From an uncultured Aquimarina sp. (GTDB lineage: Bacteria > Bacteroidota > Bacteroidia > Flavobacteriales > Flavobacteriaceae), in assembly GCA_947501475.1 (NCBI GenBank), contig CANMWA010000006.1, positions 62,001 to 126,000 on the forward strand: a stretch of DNA of 64,000 nt. The letters are read 5' to 3'. The notes beneath the pieces were generated by a model. It made no database searches. It was not told the origin of the DNA and worked only from the letters and a program-made list of their open reading frames with translations. Both the position numbers and the translations under genes were made by a program. Position 1 is the first letter of the stretch; every line of letters begins with the position of its first letter. Shown here piece after piece: positions 24,463 to 31,689 of the stretch.

Positions 24463-24671
24463 ACACTTTCTGCTACTTTAGTTTCTATCCCATTTGTATC
24501 AGTCAAGGAGTAATTTCCCATGGTTAATGATGTAGTTTCTTCCAAAATTATCAATCTTGTATGAGTTAAGAATGGAATAGGAGTAACGAGGCAATAGATT
24601 AAACATACGCTACTTGCTGAAATCCCTAATCTGTCTGAGTTTCTATGTGATTTTGGTAATCTCAATGACAA
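24459..24671 (-). pseudogene. Truncated MerC gene (N-terminal part only)
   Basis: 70 residues. The first 45 match MerC (compare DRLGISASSVCLIYCLVTPI here with DTLGIIASSLCLVHCLATPF at 21434-21838). The second cysteine is kept (CLIYC), but the protein breaks off after the second helix would start and continues with an unrelated tail (LTDTNGIETKVAESV). The remaining helices and cysteine-rich tail are gone. It may survive only as a translational leader for the gene behind it, or as a dead copy. Confidence 0.65.
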
Positions 24672-24688
24672 TAAGTTTTAAATCGTGA

Positions 24689-24726
24689 CAAATATAGTAC
24701 TATTTTGTCAAATGCAACATTGTTGC
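24689..24726 (-). promoter_or_regulatory. Second merC-locus promoter with a Zur-like operator over its -33 element
   Basis: Minus strand: -33 TTG (complement of 24715-24717), 18-base spacer, -7 TATATTTG (complement of 24689-24696). The inverted repeat GCAAC-ATT-GTTGC at 24714-24726 covers the -33 element. It has the same spacing as at the intact merC, so the regulation is preserved although the first gene is truncated. Confidence 0.7.
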
Positions 24727-24947
24727 TTTAATTAAAATCTTATAAAGTTTAGATTGAATAAATTACTGGTTAAGTAGCATTGGTTTCGACCAATTCATCA
24801 AATTATGACTGTATTTTGTTGTTAAAATTTAGTTATTTAACGTTAAAATATGTTAATGATTTTATTATCTAATTATGGAAATTTCTTACAAATTTGTATT
24901 GAAAGATTTTTCTGGTTAAATACTTAGGAATGCCTATTTATACTAAA

Positions 24948-24960
24948 GCAACAAAATTGC
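24948..24960. promoter_or_regulatory. Weaker Zur-like box upstream of the subtilase
   Basis: GCAACAAAATTGC has the same 13-base layout as the two merC boxes with four of five bases per arm matching. It is 133 bases before the subtilase start and not placed over a clear promoter, so control of that gene is uncertain. Confidence 0.35.
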
Positions 24961-25092
24961 AATAAGGTATTTTGTTATCCTATAAATTCCTTCTTAATTT
25001 TTGTTTTTCAGCAACTTAGCTTGCGGTTTTGCCATAATGATCTTTTCATTTGAATGTATACATTTGGGCTCTAACACAAATTTTAACTCAAT

Positions 25093-26361
25093 ATGAAAAA
25101 TTTAAGTAAACTAGCTTTAGGGATACTACTTTCAGCATTTGTAATGACTTCTTGTCAAAATGAAAAACTCTCTGATGGAGCAGTAGAAACGATTGTAGAG
25201 CCTACAAGTACAGAAGGGAAAATAATTCCTGGGGAGTACATTGTAGTATTTAAAGGTTCTAAAATAGCACCGGCATCGAAAGTTTTAGAAAAACGATCTT
25301 TTACAAGTAGAGAAGAAAAATCAAAATCAGTTCGAGATATTTCTGAGGTATCGATTAAAAGAATGAATACAATTTTATCAGAAAATGATTTGGAGCAGTC
25401 AAAAGTACTCGATTATTATACTACCAAAATTTCTGGTGTGGCTATTAAACTTGGAGATGATGAATTTCAAAAATTATCTAAAGATCCTAATATAGCCGCA
25501 ATCGAGTATAATCGGGTTGTCGAATTGCCAAAGTTCGAAGTAGAAGAGGTTATTACTGCAGAAGTGTCACAAAAAATGACGCAACAAACTCCTTGTGGTA
25601 TCACAAGAGCTGGAGGAGCTGTTAATGGTGCAAGTAAAGACGAATGGATTTGGGTAATTGATAGTGGTATCGATTTAGATCATCCAGATCTAAATGTAGT
25701 TACCAATACTACTTATGCAAGATCTTTTGTAGGAGGATCTCCTAATGATTGTAACGGACATGGAACTCACGTAGCCGGTACAGCTGCGGCGATTAATAAT
25801 AGTATCGGTGTTGTAGGTGTTTCTGCAGGTGCAAGTGTAGTACCTGTAAGAGTTTTTGGGTGTAATGGTAGTAGTAGTACTGCTACGATATTATCAGGAA
25901 TAAATCACGTTGGTACATATGATTTAGCTGGAGATGTAGCTAATTTAAGTTTAGGAGGGTTTTTTGGATCTAGGTGTGCAAGTAATTCTTCTTACAGAAG
26001 TGCAATATTGGCTTTAGGAAACGCAGGTACAAGAGTTGCAATTGCAGCAGGAAATAGTAGTGCTAACTCGGCAAATTATCAGCCAGCTTGTATTAATGGA
26101 ACTAATATTTATACGGTGGCTTCTATGACTTGTAGTCAGGGGTTTTCATCGTTCTCAAATTATAATATGAATCCTGTGGATGTAATCGCTACCGGTAGTA
26201 GTGTAAGAAGTACATATTTGAATGGAGGTTATGCTACATTAAGTGGGACTTCAATGGCATCACCTCACGTTGCAGGAATTATGCACGCCAGAGGGAATGG
26301 ACCTAGAACATCTGGTACGGTAAGTAATAGAGGAGAAAGCTATCCTATAGCTGTAAGATAA
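25093..26361 (+). CDS. Subtilisin-like serine protease (S8) with inhibitor prodomain
   Basis: 422 residues. A lipoprotein-like signal (MKNLSKLALGILLSAFVMTSC) is followed by an I9 prodomain (about 43-145: IIPGEYIVVFKG...LSKDPNIAAIEYNRVV) and the S8 domain with catalytic D190 (WVIDSGIDLDHPD), H223 (NGHGTHVAG) and S387 (SGTSMASPHVAG). Several cysteines (C168, C220, C257, C295) suggest disulphides as in aqualysin/proteinase K types. The protein is exported and matures by self-cleavage. No C-terminal sorting domain is present. Confidence 0.93.
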   Translation: MKNLSKLALGILLSAFVMTSCQNEKLSDGAVETIVEPTSTEGKIIPGEYIVVFKGSKIAPASKVLEKRSFTSREEKSKSVRDISEVSIKRMNTILSENDLEQSKVLDYYTTKISGVAIKLGDDEFQKLSKDPNIAAIEYNRVVELPKFEVEEVITAEVSQKMTQQTPCGITRAGGAVNGASKDEWIWVIDSGIDLDHPDLNVVTNTTYARSFVGGSPNDCNGHGTHVAGTAAAINNSIGVVGVSAGASVVPVRVFGCNGSSSTATILSGINHVGTYDLAGDVANLSLGGFFGSRCASNSSYRSAILALGNAGTRVAIAAGNSSANSANYQPACINGTNIYTVASMTCSQGFSSFSNYNMNPVDVIATGSSVRSTYLNGGYATLSGTSMASPHVAGIMHARGNGPRTSGTVSNRGESYPIAVR

Positions 26362-26435
26362 AAGACATAGTCTATGTTTTAAGTTTGGAGATGTGTAGTT
26401 ATGAAACCATCAGCTGGAGAGCGGGTGGTTTTGCT

Positions 26436-26819
26436 TTATTTACACTTATTACAGATACCGATTACTAAGAATTGAGTTTCTTGAATGGTAAAACCTTCTA
26501 AATTTGGGATATGTAGTGTATTGGGTTGGCAAGTTACCTCTTTACACTCTTGACATTCAAAATGTATGTGATTATGAATCTTATGAGATGTCCCACAGCT
26601 ATTACAAAGTGCATAATACGCTTTACCATTTTTACCAGTTACGAAATGAACCTCTCCTTTCTCAGCAAATCGATCTAAAATCCTATATATAGTAGTTTTG
26701 TTAACCTTTATAGGTATTGCAGCCATAATATCTTCGGCAGACATAGCATGTTCTGTTTCAGAAAGGATTTTCTTGACAAGATTTTGCTTTTCAGTATTTC
26801 TTGATTTCTTGATTTCCAT
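26436..26819 (-). CDS. zur: Fur-family regulator, Zur-like
   Basis: 127 residues. N-terminal winged helix (LSETEHAMSAEDIMAAIPIKVNKTTIYRILDRFAEKGEVHFV) and the C-terminal metal-binding domain with ALCNSCGTSHKIHNHIHFECQECKEVTCQ. Structural zinc cysteines (CxxC) and the HIH plus CxxC cluster are present. The short size and the HNHIHFEC motif favour a Zur-type zinc sensor over Fur or PerR, but this is inferred. It is the natural candidate for binding the GCAAC-N3-GTTGC boxes at the two merC loci about 2 and 5 kb away. Confidence 0.85.
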   Translation of the reverse strand: MEIKKSRNTEKQNLVKKILSETEHAMSAEDIMAAIPIKVNKTTIYRILDRFAEKGEVHFVTGKNGKAYYALCNSCGTSHKIHNHIHFECQECKEVTCQPNTLHIPNLEGFTIQETQFLVIGICNKCK

Positions 26820-27075
26820 GGTATAGTATTCAAACTCCTTTACTTTATCGAAAGTAATAATTTTTTAGCCATTAGCGTTTTTTTTCTATAAAATTGAAAA
26901 AGTCATGCTTCAATACTTTGTATTTTAACGAATTTATTTTTACTAAAATGGTAATCTTTTTAAATTTGATTATTAGGAAGACGGAGTTTTTTAATATTAA
27001 AAAGAGATATTAAAATAATTTAGTAAAAAATTAGTTTTATATAGGATTTAAATCGTAAACCAATTAACCAAAATC

Positions 27076-27582
27076 ATGAAAACATTTAGTAAATTAACAG
27101 TAATTGCAACAGTTCTTTTATTTGTTTCTTGCAAACAAAATCCTGCTGAAGCTCCAGAACATAAAGCGATGGTAACTGAACATTCTGAAATGGAAGAGTC
27201 TCATAATAAAATGGAAGCAGAGCACAATTCTATGAGAGATGATCATCAACAAATGGAAGCTGCTCATAAAGCTATCGAAAATGATTCTATTCACCTATTA
27301 ACAGAAAAGAACCATAAAACTTTATTAGCAAAACATAATGAGCTTATTGCAGCACATAAGGCATTGATAGAAAAACATGCCGAATTAGAAACAAAACATA
27401 CCTCTGGTGAGATTACACTAGAACAAATGACAACAGAACATGAGTCTATGAAAGCTGAACATGAAAATATGGAGAAAGAGCATAAAAATATAATAGCAGA
27501 GCATAAACGAATTACAGAAGAAGATCAAAAAATGATGAAGGAAGATCAAGAGAAAGCAGCAGAAGAAAATTCTGACCAGTAA
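27076..27582 (+). CDS. Coiled-coil lipoprotein with a His/Met heptad repeat
   Basis: 168 residues. Lipoprotein signal MKTFSKLTVIATVLLFVSC, then an almost uninterrupted helix in which EH or another His recurs every seven residues, often with Met three residues later (EHKAMVTEHSEMEESHNKMEAEH, and again EHESMKAEHENMEKEH). A helix face lined with His and Met every two turns could bind metal, or simply form a coiled coil. It is encoded divergently from the Zur-like regulator, 256 bases apart, which supports a metal-related role by position only. Confidence 0.75.
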   Translation: MKTFSKLTVIATVLLFVSCKQNPAEAPEHKAMVTEHSEMEESHNKMEAEHNSMRDDHQQMEAAHKAIENDSIHLLTEKNHKTLLAKHNELIAAHKALIEKHAELETKHTSGEITLEQMTTEHESMKAEHENMEKEHKNIIAEHKRITEEDQKMMKEDQEKAAEENSDQ

Positions 27583-27599
27583 ACTTTTAATCATACCAG

Positions 27600-27634
27600 A
27601 AAAAATCCTTGAAATATTATTTCAAGGATTTTTT
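27600..27634 (+). terminator. Terminator of the heptad lipoprotein gene
   Basis: Perfect 16-bp stem AAAAAATCCTTGAAAT (27600-27615) with ATTTCAAGGATTTTTT (27619-27634), 3-base loop, T6 included. It stands 18 bases after the stop codon. Confidence 0.85.
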
Positions 27635-27724
27635 CATTTATTACAATACGAGTTTAGACTTTTTACATCGAGTTAAATGCTAGTATAGAGATAGATAGCT
27701 GTCATCTAATTTTGATCGCATGAG

Positions 27725-27889
27725 CTAGACATCACAAAATTCTTCATCGTGGCTAGGTATATGTGGTACAGTAGGATCAATTGGAGGACATTCTGGAGTC
27801 TCGTGATTTGGACCTCCTCCGTTAATTGTTATTTGTTGAGTTTTTCCTAAAACTTGTACGCCTTCCAAATTCAAAAAGTTTTTAATCAT
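27725..27889 (-). CDS. GG-leader peptide, candidate natural-product/bacteriocin-type precursor
   Basis: The start is placed at MIKNFLNLEGVQVLGKTQQI because this matches the Bacteroidota leader pattern (LLNLxGVxxLxKxxQxxINGG); the longer in-frame ATG at 28009 adds 40 unlikely residues. The leader ends at ITINGGG, a double-glycine cleavage site for C39-type peptidase transporters. The core is short, proline-rich and acidic (PNHETPECPPIDPTVPHIPS...FCDV) with two cysteines. No modification enzyme or transporter lies in the window, so it would rely on genes elsewhere. Confidence 0.65.
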   Translation of the reverse strand: MIKNFLNLEGVQVLGKTQQITINGGGPNHETPECPPIDPTVPHIPSHDEEFCDV

Positions 27890-28036
27890 AATAAAAAATT
27901 TAAAATTAATTTTAAATATAAAAACTATGTAATTATTACTTTCAAAATAACAGTTAATATTATCTGAAAATTCTGTTGAAAAATTTGAACTCTGAAAACC
28001 TTGAGTCACTTTTGCAGGAGTTTTTTGTTGGTAATT

Positions 28037-28055
28037 TTTCCTTTCAGAAAGGAAA
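28037..28055 (-). terminator. Possible terminator hairpin
   Basis: TTTCCTTT (28037-28044) pairs with AAAGGAAA (28048-28055) around a CAG loop. The T tract on the minus strand is only TTTTT after two bases. It lies about 90 bases past the stop of the trefoil lipoprotein, so it is a weak candidate. Confidence 0.35.
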
Positions 28056-28146
28056 CAATAATATTCATTATATATAATTTTAACAAGCTGCTAATTTAAA
28101 TTATTGAAACTGGATTTCTTTTTTTTAAGCTATACGGCTGAGTGCT

Positions 28147-29295
28147 CTAATAAATTAAATCAGATATAGACCACATAGCACTATACCAACCTTTAGGGAC
28201 GTTTTGCATCAGCCAAAGTGGACCATATTGCGTATGCAAGTATAAGCCTCTATGTCTACATCGTATTCTAAAATAGGTGATTCTACAAGGACCCGAAAAT
28301 GCTTCAACAGGTTCCAGTTCCCACATAGCGCTATGCCATCCAATGGGGACATTTTCTAACAATTCTGGTCTTCCGTATTCAGCATGTAAATAGGTCTGAT
28401 GCTTTTTGGATTTTATGCGATAATACTTTGTGTTGTTAACTCTTTCAAAAATCCAATCAGATAAAACATCATAGTTACCAACAGTAGCAGTGTTACCATT
28501 TTGCTTTAGATAGTTTTTACTGTGTCTATTTGAAACTCGATATGACCCAGTACCAATATATTCATAGGGTTCTTCCAGACTTATTACTACATTATTTAAT
28601 GTTATATTGTTGATTTTCGAATCACAATGACAGTTCCTATCTACACTAATATCATCTTTACCTGTATCGGCAATGATATTAAAATTAGTTTCAAATAAAT
28701 ATTTATTAGTTAGCTTATAAGAATTTCCATCATTGCACCAGAATGGGCCTTCCCAACCTGCTTCAGGTAATGTTTGATCAAATTCATCAAATCGATCAGC
28801 TTGAGCTTTATCAGAATATGAATAACCAATACTATAGGTGCTCCATCTTTGATTATCAGGATCCCAAATCGAGCCGATTCTTTTTCCTTGTGGGGCTGTA
28901 TAATGTGTTTGGACCCAGGATTGTTTTAATTTGGTATTGGAATTAACTCCCTTCATATAGATATACACCCTACTTTTTATTTTATCCTGAGATCCATCAC
29001 AATGATCGATATATAATTTTACCAATCTAGTTACTTTGACAGGCCCTCTAAATTCCGTGCTCCCTTCAAACAATTCTGCATCACGAGTATTTGGGCATAA
29101 ATTATTAATTGAACCTAGGGATATTTGCATGAATGTCCTTTTTGCAACAAAATTGGAATTTACCAGAGGTTTTTCTTTTATAGCATTTGTATCCATTTCA
29201 GGATAAAATATTGAGTCATCTTTTTCACAGGAGATGGTGAGAATTAGGAAAAATACAGCCAAAATTCTCAATCTCATTTTTGAATAATTTTTCAT
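28147..29295 (-). CDS. Lipoprotein with a C-terminal trefoil-like tandem repeat
   Basis: 382 residues. Lipoprotein signal (LRILAVFFLILTISCEKDD). The first 230 residues form a domain I do not recognise (GPVKVTRLVKLYIDHCDGSQ, YTAPQGKRIGSIWDPDNQRW). The C-terminal half has beta-trefoil (ricin-like or fascin-like) units; the last two are near-copies, YYRIKSKKHQTYLHAEYGRP with LLENVPIGWHSAMWELEPV, and YFRIRCRHRGLYLHTQYGPL with LMQNVPKGWYSAMWSISDL. The likely location is the outer membrane surface, binding a glycan; the ligand is unknown. Confidence 0.7.
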   Translation of the reverse strand: MKNYSKMRLRILAVFFLILTISCEKDDSIFYPEMDTNAIKEKPLVNSNFVAKRTFMQISLGSINNLCPNTRDAELFEGSTEFRGPVKVTRLVKLYIDHCDGSQDKIKSRVYIYMKGVNSNTKLKQSWVQTHYTAPQGKRIGSIWDPDNQRWSTYSIGYSYSDKAQADRFDEFDQTLPEAGWEGPFWCNDGNSYKLTNKYLFETNFNIIADTGKDDISVDRNCHCDSKINNITLNNVVISLEEPYEYIGTGSYRVSNRHSKNYLKQNGNTATVGNYDVLSDWIFERVNNTKYYRIKSKKHQTYLHAEYGRPELLENVPIGWHSAMWELEPVEAFSGPCRITYFRIRCRHRGLYLHTQYGPLWLMQNVPKGWYSAMWSISDLIY

Positions 29296-29507
29296 TCCTA
29301 CTATTTTTAAATTAGTTTAATTCTTTATTTCATTTTAATATGAACTCAGTTCTATTATTTCGGATAGTAATGGGTGATGAAAATTTTCGAAATATCTTAA
29401 AAATGAAACTAATCCATTATACAGAGGCAAGAGTTTATCCTTTCATTCTATTAGCTTTTACAGCTACAGCAAATACATAAAGAGAATATTTTGATAAGAT
29501 AATTCAA

Positions 29508-30788
29508 TTAATTACATATTTCACCATCTACATTATCCTTATAATTATTATTATTTTCATTTAAAAATAGATCTGGTAATTCTTCTATGCTGGTGTCTAT
29601 AACTATACCACAACCCCCGCTTTGGAGAATTTTACTATTTGCAATTTTTAATTTAGGAATATTATACCCTCTTATCAGGTCTATGTTGATGTTTCCACCG
29701 TAATTATTATTATCGATAGGGTCACTCCCTCCATACTCAATAATACAATTATCAATATGATTTAAATTACTATCGCTTTGTATAATTATACCTTTCCAAT
29801 ATCCCTGAGTTTTATTAATAGAAGTAAAAATGATTGGATTTTCAGTTGTTCCTTTCGCAATTAAAATGCCATCATCTGGACCAGTGAAATCCTGTTTGAA
29901 TGTTAAAGCAGTATTTGCTTCAAACTCAAATATAGCCCCTGGCATAATAGTTAACATACTTTCAATTTCTATAGACGAAGAAACATAATAACTTGATCCA
30001 TCTTTAAAAGATAGCCAAATAGCATCGTTCCTTAGTTTGGTAGCGCTACTGCTATTGGAATGAATTTCTATACCATCATACCCATTACTTCCGCTGTATT
30101 TTGAATCTATATCCAAGGAATAGACTGATGGAGGGGTTAATAAAACTGAAGCTTCAGAATTATTAGAAAATTGATTGTTTTTAAAAGTTCTTAGATTGCA
30201 TTCTTGTTCAACAGCTAAACCGTACCCATCGTTCTCTCTAATAGTGCTATTGGTAAGCTTAACACTACTTATGAAATTACCAGGTTCATAATTCAATCCT
30301 ATTGCCGCCTTTACACTACCTTTTATATCATCTAAAATATTATCACTACCTGCATATTCTACAATAACGTGGTCTAATTCGTTACGAACGTCGTTTGTGA
30401 AGAAACGTATTCCTCGCCAAAATCCTTTTGTTTTATTTTTCCCTGTAAAGGTTATGGGATCAGATGCTGTACCTTTTGCGATTAGAACTCCTGTGTCAAT
30501 TATTCCTTCAATATTAAAGCCTGCATTGGCTTCGAAAGCAATTACAACACCTGGGTCAATAGTTAAAACTTTATTAATATCTATTAAATTTGTAACCAAA
30601 TAATCAGCTTGATTTGGATCAGAAACAATGTTTGTTAACCTTAGATCTTCATCGATATCATCACTTATTTTAATAGTATCATCTGTTAAACCTGATCCAA
30701 GTGTATTTTCATCATCACTTTTGCAATTAAAAAGAAAAATAGTTACAAGAAATAAAAGCGTTAAAATAGTAAGTTTTGAAGATTTCAT
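29508..30788 (-). CDS. Surface lipoprotein with duplicated beta-helix domain
   Basis: 426 residues. Lipoprotein signal with Cys 22 (LLFLVTIFLFNCKSDDEN). Two homologous halves: GVLIAKGTASDPITFTGKNK with TKGFWRGIRFF (about 90-130), and GILIAKGTTENPIIFTSINK with TQGYWKGIIIQ (about 305-345), each with an EYAGSD or EYGGSD motif. Right-handed parallel beta-helix repeats of this kind occur in adhesins and polysaccharide-binding proteins of Bacteroidota. No catalytic residues are visible. Confidence 0.75.
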   Translation of the reverse strand: MKSSKLTILTLLFLVTIFLFNCKSDDENTLGSGLTDDTIKISDDIDEDLRLTNIVSDPNQADYLVTNLIDINKVLTIDPGVVIAFEANAGFNIEGIIDTGVLIAKGTASDPITFTGKNKTKGFWRGIRFFTNDVRNELDHVIVEYAGSDNILDDIKGSVKAAIGLNYEPGNFISSVKLTNSTIRENDGYGLAVEQECNLRTFKNNQFSNNSEASVLLTPPSVYSLDIDSKYSGSNGYDGIEIHSNSSSATKLRNDAIWLSFKDGSSYYVSSSIEIESMLTIMPGAIFEFEANTALTFKQDFTGPDDGILIAKGTTENPIIFTSINKTQGYWKGIIIQSDSNLNHIDNCIIEYGGSDPIDNNNYGGNINIDLIRGYNIPKLKIANSKILQSGGCGIVIDTSIEELPDLFLNENNNNYKDNVDGEICN

Positions 30789-30824
30789 GATTTGTATGTT
30801 TTTAGTTTATGTTTGTCAAATTTT

Positions 30825-31266
30825 TTACTTGACAAATATGGCTCTTGCAATTCCAAATTTATTACCATCTGTTAATTCAGTAGCTTTTCTATTTTTCCAA
30901 TATATTAGAATACCATCGCTTGATATATCCTCATTATACGTCAATCAAAAAACATATGTGTCCTTGTTTTTTTATATATAAGTTAGCTCATCATCGGATA
31001 AGTACTTTGTAACCCCATTTCCCCAATAGTTTATTACTCTTTTGCTATCGCCTAATGAGTTTATGAAGTTGGTGTTGCCATAAATTATTTTGTATAAAAG
31101 CATCACTAAAAACAATATCATGAACTACATGATCATACACATGATTAACAGTAAATACATTTATATTATCTTAAATTGACTCATTAGTATTATCAGGCGT
31201 TTCATTTCTATTACTACAAGGCCATAATGTGATAGCCAATAGTAGTAGTATTTTCAAATTTTTTAT
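30825..31266 (-). pseudogene. Decayed lipoprotein gene
   Basis: The frame can be followed from a lost start (ATA where ATG is expected): IKNLKILLLLAITLWPCSNR, TPDNTNESI, a TAA, DNINVFTVNHVYDHVVHDIV, a frameshift near 31080, then FINSLGDSKRVINYWGNGV, KYLSDDELTYI, a TAA, KNKDTYVF, a TGA, and LTYNEDISSDGILIYWKNRK to the true end FGIARAIFVK. It has a lost start, at least three in-frame stops and one shift. A lipoprotein signal peptide identifies it as an envelope protein; the family is unknown. Confidence 0.7.
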
Positions 31267-31689
31267 TTTCTTCTATGGTTTTTGATGGTGCTTTTAACAA
31301 AAATTATATTTTTGAATGTCCGTTATGTATCATAAAGTACTTGCTATTCTAAACTTGATTTAGGGTCTCATTCAGAAAAGGCTTACTGCCAATATGAGAT
31401 GCTGAAATAAATTCAGCATAACGTAATAAAGCTCTAAATGACACAAAAACGGATATTCTAAATTATACTCAACTTATTTCAAAATTCGATAAAATTTCTT
31501 AGTTCACGTGAGCAATTATGTTGCAGATGTTTTAAGTTTTTTTGTCTATTTTAACTTATGTTGCATAAGGTTTTATAAATATTAAAAACCATTAATAAAG
31601 ACGAAAGTATGAAAATATTAGCATGAACAAATGCTAGGAGAAGTTTTCCTTAAATCAAGAATTAGTTATAGAATTTAAAACTATTAAAT
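31267..31689. other. Intergenic stretch, nothing specific seen
   Basis: AT-rich, no coding trace. It separates the decayed lipoprotein gene and the AraC-TolB-TPR regulator. Confidence 0.35.

Larger units (their letters stand above)
24672..25092. other. Intergenic region with two Zur-like boxes
   Basis: Holds the truncated-merC promoter (24689-24726) and a weaker box at 24948-24960 on the side of the subtilase gene. No coding trace is visible. Confidence 0.55.

Noticed and set aside
25093..26361. Subtilase as a type IX secreted protein
   Set aside because: The C-terminus ends at SYPIAVR right after the catalytic domain, with no sorting domain.
31500..31580. ATGTTGC repeats resembling the Zur-like boxes
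   Set aside because: They are direct, not inverted, repeats; the GCAAC-N3-GTTGC layout is absent.
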